42,481 nucleotides of DNA from Vulcanimicrobiia bacterium. GTDB lineage: Bacteria > Vulcanimicrobiota > Vulcanimicrobiia > Vulcanimicrobiales > Vulcanimicrobiaceae. The first letter of the stretch is position 1, and each line of letters opens with the position of its first letter. Position numbers and translations under genes: made by a program. The stretch is from NCBI GenBank assembly GCA_025451135.1, contig JANWKW010000088.1, positions 1 through 42,481 of the forward strand. Direction: 5' to 3'. Below the pieces are notes generated by a model, which saw only the letters and a program-made list of their open reading frames with translations, searched no databases and was not told the origin of the DNA. This document shows, in pieces, positions 1 through 7,583 of the stretch.

Positions 1-630
1 AGCCGAGTGGAGCGGGCGGTCCGCGACGGCGGTTTTCCGATCGTGCTCGGAGGCGATCACTCGATCGCGATGGGCACGCTTGCCGGATTGGCGCGCGCGC
101 GCGGCTACGCGCCCGGATTGGTCTGGATCGACGCGCACAGCGACATCAACTCACCGGACACCTCGCCCAGCGGGAACGTCCACGGCATGCCGCTCTGGTT
201 CGCGCTCGAGCACGGCCTGGCGGACCCGGCGCGCACCGTGCAGATCGGTCTGCGCGACGTCGACGCGCACGAGAAGGCGATCCTGCGGAAGTCGGGCGTG
301 CGCGCCTTCTCGATGACCGACGTCGACCGGCGGGGCATGCCGCGCGTGATGGAAGAGGCGATCGCGATCGCGGGGGCGGGCGACCGGCAGATGCACGTCT
401 CGTTCGATATGGACGGTATCGACCCGAGCGAAGCCCCCGGCACCGGCACGCCGGTCAAGGGCGGGCTTTCGTACCGCGAAGCGCACCTCGCGATGGAGAT
501 GCTGGCCGAGTCGGGCCGGCTCGGTTCGATCGAGATGGTCGAGATCAATCCGATCCTGGACCATCGCAATCAGACCGCGGCGCTGGCCGTCGGCCTGATC
601 TGCTCGGGTCTCGGGAAATCGATCCTCTAG
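1..630 (+). CDS. Arginase/agmatinase-family ureohydrolase, 5' end cut by window
   Basis: The frame is open from the first base, so the true start lies outside the window; the GTG at 7 is probably internal. About 209 residues are visible against roughly 300 for the family, so about the first 90 are missing. The binuclear manganese site is clear: GGDHS near the visible start, then DAHSD, then SFDMDGIDP, with a later conserved glutamate in the EMVEINP segment. These are the hallmarks of the ureohydrolase superfamily, which hydrolyses arginine to ornithine and urea or agmatine to putrescine and urea. The spacing and the LDHRNQTA tail look more like arginase (RocF) than agmatinase, but the substrate cannot be fixed from this fragment. 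The family is certain; the specificity is not. Confidence 0.9.
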   Translation, partial: SRVERAVRDGGFPIVLGGDHSIAMGTLAGLARARGYAPGLVWIDAHSDINSPDTSPSGNVHGMPLWFALEHGLADPARTVQIGLRDVDAHEKAILRKSGVRAFSMTDVDRRGMPRVMEEAIAIAGAGDRQMHVSFDMDGIDPSEAPGTGTPVKGGLSYREAHLAMEMLAESGRLGSIEMVEINPILDHRNQTAALAVGLICSGLGKSIL

Positions 631-656
631 CGGCGACGTCGCTGACGCTCGCCTAC

Positions 657-1229
657 GTGCGGGCGTACGGACTGCGCGCGCCCGGCGCGATGCTGTCGCT
701 GGCGGCGACCGTCGCCGACGCCGATCCCGACGTGCTGGCGGTCTGCGAGATCGACGCCGGCGACGCGTTCGCGCTGGCGACGCGAGTCGCTCGCGAATGG
801 GCCTACCGCGGCGGACAGGCGCTCTTCTGGACGCGCGCGTTCGCTGCCGCCGCCGTGCGCGATCTGTATCTGCCGTTCGCGATCGGCCGGCCGTTCGACC
901 GGCGGGGCTTGCTGCGCGTCGACGGCGCCGTCGAGGGCGCGCCCGCCGCGCTGTTCGCGACCCAGTTCGGCGCGGAACGCGCGTTCGCCGTGCCGGAGAT
1001 GCGGTACGCGCGCACGCAACTGCACGCGAGCACCGGGAACGCGATCGCGTTCGCGCAGATGGACGCGGCGACGCCGGGATTGGGAGGACGCGGCGTCGCC
1101 CTGCTCGGCGAGGAGCCGGAGGCGGGGATCTACGTCTACGCGCGCGGGTTCGTGGCGACGGCCGTCGAGCGACGGCCTTACAGTTTGATCGTGGCGGCCG
1201 CTTCGCACGGGATCCCGCCGCCGCAGTAG
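657..1229 (+). CDS. Possible degenerate endonuclease/exonuclease/phosphatase-fold protein
   Basis: A 190-residue frame starts at GTG 657, 26 bases after the arginase stop; the same frame is open further upstream, so the start is uncertain. The early segment DADPDVLAVCEID resembles the motif of the endonuclease/exonuclease/phosphatase (EEP) fold that carries the metal-binding glutamate. A middle segment ending in LFATQFG sits where EEP proteins normally have THL, with Q in place of the catalytic His. The tail AAASHG recalls the SDH end motif. The protein is shorter than usual (about 250 residues) and several key residues are altered, so it is probably diverged or inactive. Its last 52 bases overlap the convergent TonB-like gene. 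The coding call is moderate and the fold assignment weak. Confidence 0.45.
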   Translation: MRAYGLRAPGAMLSLAATVADADPDVLAVCEIDAGDAFALATRVAREWAYRGGQALFWTRAFAAAAVRDLYLPFAIGRPFDRRGLLRVDGAVEGAPAALFATQFGAERAFAVPEMRYARTQLHASTGNAIAFAQMDAATPGLGGRGVALLGEEPEAGIYVYARGFVATAVERRPYSLIVAAASHGIPPPQ

Positions 1230-1882
1230 GCCGGGTCCCAGTTCGCGGCCGCGAGCAGCGTCTGGATCTGGCCTTCGAGCGCTTTGTCGAGCGGCGGATC
1301 GAAGCGGACGCTCTTGGTGCGGCCGTTATCGCTGACGACCACCACGATGGTCACGTGCACGTTGAGGGCGACCAGCTGCTGGCGCGCGCCCGGATCGAGC
1401 ACCGGCGTCGGTTCGGCCGCGCCGAACGGCATGTAGCCGCCCGCGACGTGCCGGTTGGTCGCGCTCGCGACCTCACGGGCATCGGCGCTGGCGGTCGTCT
1501 GCGGCGAGGGCTGGGGCGGTCGGGGCGGCGCGGTCTGGCTCTCCTTGGCGAGGGTCTGGGCGGTCGACTGGAGGCTGGCGGCCGGCGGCGCCGGCGGAGG
1601 CGGCGAATTGTGCGCGTCCGGCTTGCGCTTGGCGACGGGCGCGGGGGTTGCCGGGACCTTGGGCTCGCGGACCGTCTTGGTCTTGGCCGGCGGCCGGCTC
1701 GAGGCGGCGACCGCTCGGTGCTCGATCTCGATGCGTTTGATCTTGGAGAACGAGATCGTCTCGACCGGGACCAAGGCGGCGACGTGGGAGAACGGCGGGA
1801 GCAGATAGGCCCCGAACGCATGCAGCAGCAGGGAGCCCAGCAGGGCCGCCCCGAGCAGATTCCGCGCGGTCAGATTGCCCAT
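1178..1882 (-). CDS. TonB-like energy transducer / TonB C-terminal-domain protein
   Basis: This is a 234-residue protein with an N-terminal membrane anchor (about residues 8-30, rich in Leu, Ala and Gly). A long proline- and alanine-rich stretch (about 45-140) with basic KRKP-type patches follows, then a C-terminal domain (about 165-234) holding VTIVVVVSDNG and ending in a two-cysteine segment before TIKL. Anchor, Pro-rich periplasm-spanning linker and small alpha/beta C-terminal domain is the TonB architecture, which carries proton-motive energy to outer-membrane receptors such as those at 20302 and 42084. The ATG at 1882 is chosen because GAGG lies five bases upstream; the frame continues further without support. 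ExbB and ExbD are not in the window. A non-TonB periplasmic protein with the same domain remains possible. Confidence 0.72.
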   Translation of the reverse strand: MGNLTARNLLGAALLGSLLLHAFGAYLLPPFSHVAALVPVETISFSKIKRIEIEHRAVAASSRPPAKTKTVREPKVPATPAPVAKRKPDAHNSPPPPAPPAASLQSTAQTLAKESQTAPPRPPQPSPQTTASADAREVASATNRHVAGGYMPFGAAEPTPVLDPGARQQLVALNVHVTIVVVVSDNGRTKSVRFDPPLDKALEGQIQTLLAAANWDPAYCGGGIPCEAAATIKL

Positions 1883-1970
1883 TCGTTCCTCAGTGGCTTG
1901 ACAGCGCTCCGAGGGGCGGCCTCGTGACCGGTGCAACCGCCTCGCCCGGGGGTACGTTCAAGCCGTTGAT

Positions 1971-2216
1971 ATGAAAGACACGAATATCGTTCTCTACCAG
2001 GCCGAGTGGTGCCCGTATTGCGCCCACGTCCGGACCAAATTGACCGACCTGCTGCTCAGCTACAAGACGGTCAACGTCCCCCAGAGCCACGCCGACCGCC
2101 ATATCGTCAAGGAAGTCTCCGGCCAGACCGGCATCCCGGTCATGGTCGACGGCGACACCATCATCGCCGACGACGACGACGCGATCATCGCCTATCTCGA
2201 GAAGACCTACGCATAG
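1971..2216 (+). CDS. Glutaredoxin-family small thiol oxidoreductase
   Basis: An 81-residue protein whose N-terminus carries the classic CPYC dithiol motif (C14, C17) after a short beta strand. The GIPVMVDGD segment holds the cis-proline loop that binds the peptide or glutathione backbone, and a final helix contains IIAYLEKTYA. Length and motifs fit the glutaredoxin 3/NrdH/GST-N-terminal group, which reduces disulfides in the cytosol. It starts at ATG 1971 with no strong ribosome-binding site and diverges from the TonB-like gene across an 88-base gap. A compact hairpin terminator follows at once. Whether glutathione or another thiol is the partner cannot be told from the sequence. Confidence 0.88.
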   Translation: MKDTNIVLYQAEWCPYCAHVRTKLTDLLLSYKTVNVPQSHADRHIVKEVSGQTGIPVMVDGDTIIADDDDAIIAYLEKTYA

Positions 2217-2221
2217 GCAGC

Positions 2222-2242
2222 AGGCGCGAAGCGCCTTTCCTT
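2222..2242 (+). terminator. Rho-independent terminator of the glutaredoxin gene
   Basis: A GGCGC / GCGCC stem with a GAA loop begins six bases after the glutaredoxin stop and is followed by the T-rich run TTCCTTT on the plus strand. This is the expected form of an intrinsic terminator, and it also ends the transcript before the convergent methyltransferase gene. Confidence 0.75.
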
Positions 2243-2246
2243 TCGT

Positions 2247-2280
2247 GTCATCCCGAGCTTAGCGAAGCGTAGTCGAGGGA
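2247..2280 (+). repeat. Dispersed 34-bp repeat, copy A
   Basis: The segment begins GTCATCCCGAGC and ends AGTCGAGGGA. A second copy lies at 18642-18675 on the opposite strand, matching at 29 of 34 positions by eye. Here it sits in the intergenic gap between the glutaredoxin terminator and the convergent MT-A70 gene. It resembles the short GTCATCCCGAG-type repeats common in some environmental bacterial genomes. No protein is encoded. Confidence 0.7.
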
Positions 2281-2293
2281 CGTACGCCACCGC

Positions 2294-2893
2294 CTAGGCG
2301 TTGAGTTTGCCGACCTCGGCGCCCCAGGCGTGCCAGCCGGGGATACGCTTGCGGGCGAAGAGTTCGATGCGCGGGCGATCGCCGCACAGGGCTTCGATCA
2401 TCGCGCGGAAGATCTCGGGCTTCTCGCTGTGCTCGCCGCGGCCGTGCAGCACGACTTGCGCCTGCGCGAGATCGTGGATCGGAAACGGCCGGCCGGTGCG
2501 GTTGGTCGTCGCGACCAGGAGCAGTTCGCTGGTCGGCTTGGTGAAGGTCGGCGGCACGCCTTGCCCCGCGATGATCGCGCCGCGTTTGTTCGTCTTCACC
2601 CACACATAGGCGACCCCGCGATAGTGCAGCCCCCACTTCGCGATCAGGTCGATCGCGTAGTGCAGGCGCGGGCCGGTGGCCCACATGAAGACCGCGGCGC
2701 GTTTGCTCAGGATGCTCTTGACGTCGAGTTCGGCCAGCTGCTGCTGCGTCATCAACGGATAATGCTTCGCGGCGGCCGCATCCTTGACGCCGCTCCCATA
2801 GTAATGCCAGGGCGGATCGACGTAGACGATATCGTATCGCGCTGTCGGAAACGCGGGCAGCGAACCGTGGGCTTCGGCGAGGCGACGCTTCAC
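2294..2893 (-). CDS. Orphan MT-A70-family adenine methyltransferase
   Basis: A 199-residue protein with the catalytic DPPW motif at residues 26-29, followed by YYGSGVKDAAAAKHYP and MTQQQL, as in the MT-A70 family of S-adenosylmethionine-dependent N6-adenine methyltransferases. The segments FMWATGPRL, GVAYVWVKTNKRG and GRGEHSEKPE are also typical and form the substrate-binding face. The GTG start at 2893 is chosen because GTGA overlaps the stop of the upstream DUF92 gene by four bases and leaves DPPW the usual distance from the N-terminus. No restriction enzyme or recognition subunit is adjacent, so it looks like a solitary DNA (or possibly RNA) methyltransferase. It is the last gene of the heme operon. 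The family is secure; target and role are unknown. Confidence 0.88.
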   Translation of the reverse strand: MKRRLAEAHGSLPAFPTARYDIVYVDPPWHYYGSGVKDAAAAKHYPLMTQQQLAELDVKSILSKRAAVFMWATGPRLHYAIDLIAKWGLHYRGVAYVWVKTNKRGAIIAGQGVPPTFTKPTSELLLVATTNRTGRPFPIHDLAQAQVVLHGRGEHSEKPEIFRAMIEALCGDRPRIELFARKRIPGWHAWGAEVGKLNA

Positions 2894-3609
2894 GGTCGCA
2901 GTGTTGGCACGTACGACGCGAGCAGTCCTGCGACGAGCGCGCCCGTCAGCGTGGCGGCGAGGTTGACGGTGTCGTTGCCGAACCAGGCGAGGCCGCGGCG
3001 CGCGACGGTCGGGGTGCCGCACGCGTGCGGATCGGTCTCGCAGTCGCGCGCGCATGCCGGGCAGCGCCGCAGCGATTGCAGACTCGCGCCGAAGATCGAA
3101 TCGACCAGCGCGCCGGCGACGCCACCGATCGCGACCGGTACGACCGCGGCGATGCCGAGCAGCGCGGCGACGAGGGCGACGATCGCCGCACCGGCGATCT
3201 CGGCGAGCGTCCCCGCGATCGTCACGCCGCCGGAGAGCCCGGTCGCGAGCGGTTTGAACGTCAGGATCGAACGCGGCGCTTGCCGTGCAAGCGTACCGAT
3301 CTCGGTGCCCCACGTGTCGGCGCTCGCCGCTGCGAAGGCACCGGCGAACGCGGCGAGCCACGCGCCGCCGAGGCGCCAGGCGAGGATCGCGCAGATCGCG
3401 GCGACGCCCCCGTTGGCCAGCACTTGCCAGGCGTCGCGCGCGCCGTGCTTGCCGACGTCGACCAGGCCGCGCTTGCGGGCGCGGCCGAGGCGTGAGAGCG
3501 CGACCGACGGGACGAAGAACGCGAACAGGACGAGAGCGGCTGGCCAGCCGCCGCCGAGGAGCGTCGCGATGCCGACGACGAGCGCGGCGAGGATGCCGCC
3601 CGGTGTCAG
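2890..3609 (-). CDS. DUF92 family integral membrane protein (possible isoprenoid-phosphate kinase relative)
   Basis: About 239 residues with six or so hydrophobic segments. It shows DUF92 features: an N-terminal GGILAALVVG, the basic loop SRLGRARKRG, the acidic ASADTWGTEIG, then GTLAEIAGA, and the FGNDTVNLAAT tail. The best-studied DUF92 member, plant VTE6, phosphorylates phytyl phosphate, so a polyprenyl-phosphate role is plausible but not shown. A cysteine cluster (CPAC, CETDPHAC) near residue 190 could bind metal. No ATG, GTG or TTG lies where homologous sequence begins; the best candidate is CTG 3609, which would make a CTGA overlap with the hemD stop. The start is therefore uncertain; family confidence is good. 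Confidence 0.82.
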   Translation of the reverse strand: MTPGGILAALVVGIATLLGGGWPAALVLFAFFVPSVALSRLGRARKRGLVDVGKHGARDAWQVLANGGVAAICAILAWRLGGAWLAAFAGAFAAASADTWGTEIGTLARQAPRSILTFKPLATGLSGGVTIAGTLAEIAGAAIVALVAALLGIAAVVPVAIGGVAGALVDSIFGASLQSLRRCPACARDCETDPHACGTPTVARRGLAWFGNDTVNLAATLTGALVAGLLASYVPTLRP

Positions 3610-4367
3610 GATCGCGCGGATGCGTAGAACTCCGCGAGTGCCTTCGCGAGCCCGTCCGACGTGAAATCGGTCGCGACCGTATCGACGTGGATGCCGGCCT
3701 CGGCAGCGCCTTTGGCCACGATCGGCCCGAGGCACGCGACGACCTTGCCGTCGGCGTTGCCGCCGTTCTTGACGAAGCCGCGGATCGCCGACGACGACGC
3801 GAACGTGATCGCGTCGGCCCGGTCGATCGCCGTGCGGAGTTCCGGCGCGACCCGCAGGCGCGTCTCGTAGGCCGAGCGCACGGTCACATCGTGGGTCGCC
3901 TCGAGCGCCTCGCGCAGCGCCTTGCGCGCGTCTTTGGCCTGATAGAGCAGGATGCGGTCGCCGTCCGCGGTCGCGTCGAGCAGCGCCTTGGCGAAATCTT
4001 CCGAGGTGGCGCGGTCGCAGACCAGATCGGGCTCGAGGCCGCGCTTGCGCACGGCGGCCGCCGTCGCCGGCCCGATCGTCGCGATCTTGCACTCGCCGAT
4101 GTCGCGGGCGTCGCGGCCGCTGGCGGCCAGCGACGCGAGCAGGCTCTCGACCGCGTTGGCGGAGGTCAGCGCGATCCAGGCGTGGCGCGAGAGGTCGCGC
4201 GCGATCCCGACGTCGATGACCGGCACGATCTCGATGGTCGGCACCACGATCGGGTCGGCGCCGCGCGCGGCGAGCGCGTCGGCCAACGCGCGCGCCAGAT
4301 GTCGCGGACGCGTTATCAGCACGGATATGCCGGTGAGGGGAAGGGCGCTCTGCGGTTTACTCTTCAA
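3606..4367 (-). CDS. hemD: Uroporphyrinogen-III synthase
   Basis: A 253-residue HemD-family protein that closes hydroxymethylbilane into uroporphyrinogen III with inversion of ring D. Visible family features are the N-terminal SVLITRPRHLARALA, the middle WIALTSANAVESLL, CKIATIGPATAAAVRKRG, ILLYQAKDARKALREAL with a following Y-E-T, the second-domain ITFASSSAIRGF, and the tail FTSDGLAKAL. Length is normal. It starts at TTG 4367, 11 bases inside the end of hemA, which indicates translational coupling. HemD sequences are poorly conserved in general, but position between hemA and other heme genes plus these motifs make the call firm. Confidence 0.93.
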   Translation of the reverse strand: MKSKPQSALPLTGISVLITRPRHLARALADALAARGADPIVVPTIEIVPVIDVGIARDLSRHAWIALTSANAVESLLASLAASGRDARDIGECKIATIGPATAAAVRKRGLEPDLVCDRATSEDFAKALLDATADGDRILLYQAKDARKALREALEATHDVTVRSAYETRLRVAPELRTAIDRADAITFASSSAIRGFVKNGGNADGKVVACLGPIVAKGAAEAGIHVDTVATDFTSDGLAKALAEFYASARS

Positions 4368-5688
4368 CGTCGAGACCGGCGAGCTGGGGCAACAGGCCCG
4401 CTACCGCGTCCGCGATATTGAGTTCGAAGAGTTCGTCGAGGACGCGCGCGTGCGAGAGGGCTTCGGCGTGGTTGTGAACGGCTTTCTCCCTGATCCGCGT
4501 GACGGTCGAGTGCAGCAGTCGCGAGACGATCGTCATCGACATCCCGACGATCAGCATCTTCTCGCGTTCGCTCAAGTCCGGACAGCGGTTGAGCAGCCGT
4601 TCGATCTCGGCGTTCCGGATCGCCTCCGCTTTCTGCGTCAGCGATGCGATGACCGGCACGGCCAGGCGCGAACGGTACCAATGTCCGAAGCGCTCGACGA
4701 ACTCGGCGATGATCTCTTCGACCTGCGGGATCGCGGCCCGGCGGCCCTCGATCTTCTCGTCGACGACGTCGCGCAAACCGTCGATGTCGACGAGCGAGAC
4801 GTTGGGGATCTCGGCGATGGCGGGATCGGCGTCGCGCGGAACGGCGATGTCGACCACGAAGAGCGGGCGGTCCGGGCGCGCGCGCATCGCTTCGCCCACG
4901 TTCCGCACGTCGAGCACGAAGTGCGACGCGCCGGTCGAGGTGATCGCGATGTCGGCCGCCGCGAGCGCTTCGGTCAGTCCGGGCATGTCGATCGCGTGGC
5001 CGAAGCCGACCTCGGCGATCAGCTCTTGCGCCCGCCCCATCGTGCGGTTGATGACGACCAGATCGCTCGCGCCTTCGCTGCGCAGGCGCTTGACGGCGAT
5101 GCGACCCATCTTGCCGGCGCCGATCACCACGACCGACTTGCCGTCGAGCGTGCCCAGGCGCGCTTTCGCGAGTTCGATCGCGGCGGTCGAGATCGAGGTG
5201 GACTCGTCGCCGATCGCGGTCTGCGAGCGGGCGGCCTTGCCGGCGTTGAGCGCTTCGCGGAAGAGACGGTGCAGCGTCTTGCCGAGCGAGCCGGCCTTCT
5301 GCGCTTGCACGTAGGCATCTTTGACCTGGCCGAGGATCTCGGCCTCGCCGATCAGCATCGAATCGAGCCCGGTGCTGACGCGGAAGAGATGCTCGATGGC
5401 CTGATTGCCGAGCAACGTATAGAGATAGTCGTCGAGCGGATAGTCGACCGACCCGTGACGGAAGTTGTTCAGGAACGATTTGAGCTGGGCGACGCCGCTT
5501 TCGTAGTCCTCGAGTTCCGCGTAGATCTCGAGGCGGCCGCAGGTCGCGAGCATGGCGGCTTCGCGGACGGTCGGATAGTCGCGCAGGGCCGCTAGCGACT
5601 CGCCCATGCGCGAAGGCGGGAACGCATGGCGTTCGCGGACGTCGACCGGCGCGGTGTGGTGGGAGAGCCCGAGGCAGACTAACGGCAC
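4357..5688 (-). CDS. hemA: Glutamyl-tRNA reductase
   Basis: A 443-residue protein that reduces glutamyl-tRNA(Glu) to glutamate-1-semialdehyde, the first committed step of C5-route heme synthesis. The catalytic cysteine is C50 in MLATCGRLEIY. GLDSMLIGEAEILGQVK is the substrate loop, SVVVIGAGKMG is the NADPH-binding Rossmann motif, and the C-terminal helical dimerisation domain runs from about residue 310. Families usually read TCNR at the active site; here Asn is replaced by Gly (TCGR). The start is GTG 5688. It lies 10 bases after hemL and overlaps hemD by 11 bases. It is full length and confidently assigned. Confidence 0.97.
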   Translation of the reverse strand: MPLVCLGLSHHTAPVDVRERHAFPPSRMGESLAALRDYPTVREAAMLATCGRLEIYAELEDYESGVAQLKSFLNNFRHGSVDYPLDDYLYTLLGNQAIEHLFRVSTGLDSMLIGEAEILGQVKDAYVQAQKAGSLGKTLHRLFREALNAGKAARSQTAIGDESTSISTAAIELAKARLGTLDGKSVVVIGAGKMGRIAVKRLRSEGASDLVVINRTMGRAQELIAEVGFGHAIDMPGLTEALAAADIAITSTGASHFVLDVRNVGEAMRARPDRPLFVVDIAVPRDADPAIAEIPNVSLVDIDGLRDVVDEKIEGRRAAIPQVEEIIAEFVERFGHWYRSRLAVPVIASLTQKAEAIRNAEIERLLNRCPDLSEREKMLIVGMSMTIVSRLLHSTVTRIREKAVHNHAEALSHARVLDELFELNIADAVAGLLPQLAGLDVEE

Positions 5689-5698
5689 GTCGACTCTA

Positions 5699-6985
5699 TC
5701 ATAGCGTCGCTAGTACTTCGTCGGCGGCCTCAATTGTCTGCTCGACGTCCTTGACGGTGTGGGCCGTGGAGACGAAGCCGGCTTCGAACTGGGCCGGCGC
5801 CAGGTAGATCCCCCGGTCGAGCATGCCGTGGAAGTACTTCTTGTAGCGCTCGGTATCCGAGGTCATGGCCCCGGTGAGGTCCCGGACCGGCCCGGCCGTG
5901 AAGAACAGGCCGAACATCGAGCCCGCGTAGGCGGTGGTCTGGGCGACCCCGTGCTTGTCGAAGACGGCGGTCAGGCCCTCGGTCAGCAGCTTGGTCAGGA
6001 CTTCCAGCCGCTCGAACAGGGTAGCGTCGTCGCGGATGGCCTTGAGGGTGGCGATTCCGGCCGCCATCGCGAGCGGGTTGCCCGACAGGGTGCCGGCCTG
6101 GTAGACCGGGCCGGCCGGCGAGAGCAGGTCCATCACGTCGGCGCGGCCGCCGAAGGCGCCGACCGGCAGCCCGCCGCCGATCACCTTACCCAGGGTGGTC
6201 AGGTCGGGCAGCACGTTCTCGCGTTCTTGCGCGCCGCCGCGTCCGACCCGGAAGCCGGTCATCACCTCGTCGAAGATCAACAGCGCGCCGTACTGCGTGC
6301 ACAGCTCGCGGAGCGCTTGCAAGTAGCCGGCCTCGGGCAGCACCAGCCCCATATTGCCGGCGTAGGGCTCGACGATGACGGCGGCGATCCGGTCCGGATT
6401 CGCTTCGAACGCGCCGCGCACGGCGGCCGCGTCGTTGTACGGCAGCACGATCGTGTCGCGGGCGACGCCCTCGGGCACGCCGGGCGAGTTGGGCACGCCG
6501 TTCGTCAGCGCGCCCGAGCCGGCCGCGATCAGGAACGCGTCGCCGTGGCCGTGGTAGCAGCCGGCGAACTTGACGATCGCGTCGCGCCCGGTGAACCCGC
6601 GCGCGAGCCGGACCGCGCTCATGGTCGCCTCGGTTCCGCTCGAGGTGAAGCGGACGCGCTCGATGGAGGGCACCATCGCGACGATCAGCTCCGCCAGTTC
6701 GCTCTCCGCCTCGGTCGGGGTCCCGAACGAACTTCCGCGCGCGGCCGCGGCGGTGATCGCCTTGACGACGTCCGGATGCGCGTGCCCGAGGATCAGCGGA
6801 CCCCACGAGAGCACGTAGTCGAGATACTCGCGATCGTCGAGCGAGCGCATGCGCGCGCCGGCGCCGCTCTTCATGAAGACGGGCGAGCCGCCGACGGCGC
6901 GGAATGCGCGGACCGGCGAGTTGACGCCGCCCGCGATGACGTTGCGCGCGCGCGCGAAGGCGGAGATCGAGCGTTCGGTGCTCAT
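5699..6985 (-). CDS. hemL: Glutamate-1-semialdehyde 2,1-aminomutase
   Basis: A 428-residue class-III aminotransferase that converts glutamate-1-semialdehyde to 5-aminolevulinate using pyridoxal phosphate. The Schiff-base lysine is K267 in TTLGKVIGGGLPVGAFGG. Phosphate-binding SSGTEATMSAVRLAR lies near residue 115 and the cofactor-ring aspartate is in IFDEVMTGFR near 238. The N-terminal GGVNSPVRAF is diagnostic for HemL rather than other class-III enzymes, and length is as expected. ATG at 6985; 16 bases separate it from mobA upstream and 13 bases from the hemA start downstream. Together with HemA this confirms the tRNA-dependent (C5) route. Confidence 0.98.
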   Translation of the reverse strand: MSTERSISAFARARNVIAGGVNSPVRAFRAVGGSPVFMKSGAGARMRSLDDREYLDYVLSWGPLILGHAHPDVVKAITAAAARGSSFGTPTEAESELAELIVAMVPSIERVRFTSSGTEATMSAVRLARGFTGRDAIVKFAGCYHGHGDAFLIAAGSGALTNGVPNSPGVPEGVARDTIVLPYNDAAAVRGAFEANPDRIAAVIVEPYAGNMGLVLPEAGYLQALRELCTQYGALLIFDEVMTGFRVGRGGAQERENVLPDLTTLGKVIGGGLPVGAFGGRADVMDLLSPAGPVYQAGTLSGNPLAMAAGIATLKAIRDDATLFERLEVLTKLLTEGLTAVFDKHGVAQTTAYAGSMFGLFFTAGPVRDLTGAMTSDTERYKKYFHGMLDRGIYLAPAQFEAGFVSTAHTVKDVEQTIEAADEVLATL

Positions 6986-7001
6986 CGGTGTGGGCGGCTC
7001 C

Positions 7002-7583
7002 TTATGCGAACGCGCGCGCCCAGTCGGCGTGCGTGTTGACGTTGGCGAAACGGTGGGACGGAACGGCGAGGGTCGCGACGCGCAAACCCGCGAGCGCGTC
7101 CCGGACGGCGCCCGTGCCGCGGGTCAGAACGGGAAGGCCGGCGCGTTCGAAGGCCGCGCGATCGTAGAGCGCGCAGAGCGGCTCGACGCCGCGTTCGTGG
7201 ACCGGCACGACGGCGTCGACGTCCGGATGGAAGGCTTCGCGCAGCGCGCGCACGAGGTCGGCGTCGACCTCGGGCAGATCCGCGGCGACGGCGCAGATCA
7301 ACGAGGTGCGGACGGCCGCCAGCGCCGAGAGGATGCCCGCCAGCGGGCCGCGGCGGCTCCAGCGGTCGACCACGATCGGGCAGGCGAGGCGCGCGTCGAT
7401 CGCCGGCGCGAACGTCGCGCTCGCCGAGACGACGACCGGGTAGAAGGGCGCGAAGCGTTCGTACGCTCCGACGATCAAGGGATCGCCGGCATCGGTGCGT
7501 TCGAGCTTCCCGGGCAGCCGCGTCGCTTCGCCGCCCGCCAGCAGGACGACGGTGACGCCGGCCTCCGCGATGCCGCTCGGCAT
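7002..7583 (-). CDS. mobA: Molybdenum cofactor guanylyltransferase-like nucleotidyltransferase
   Basis: A 193-residue MobA-type protein. Its N-terminus has VVLLAGGEATRLPGKLE, matching the LAGGxSxRxGxDK nucleotide-binding loop. RRGPLAGILSAL, CAVAADLPEVDADLV (the metal-binding Asp), EPLCALYDRA and a C-terminal ANVNTHADWARA all follow the family order. MobA transfers GMP to molybdopterin to make the bis-MGD cofactor. The loop departs from consensus (LPGKLE for MGxDK), so another small nucleotidyltransferase role is possible. The ATG at 7583 lies inside the hemB coding frame near its expected end, and an in-frame TGA lies 24 bases upstream of it. Its presence between heme genes is unusual, and the hemB boundary is irregular. 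Confidence 0.85.
   Translation of the reverse strand: MPSGIAEAGVTVVLLAGGEATRLPGKLERTDAGDPLIVGAYERFAPFYPVVVSASATFAPAIDARLACPIVVDRWSRRGPLAGILSALAAVRTSLICAVAADLPEVDADLVRALREAFHPDVDAVVPVHERGVEPLCALYDRAAFERAGLPVLTRGTGAVRDALAGLRVATLAVPSHRFANVNTHADWARAFA

Noticed and set aside
1898..1903. A TTGACA hexamer before the glutaredoxin gene
   Set aside because: No -10-like sequence occurs 16-18 bp downstream, so a promoter cannot be supported.
797..1927. A 376-residue plus-strand open frame
   Set aside because: Extremely Arg/Gly-rich; it is the antisense shadow of the TonB-like gene and neighbours, as expected in GC-rich DNA.
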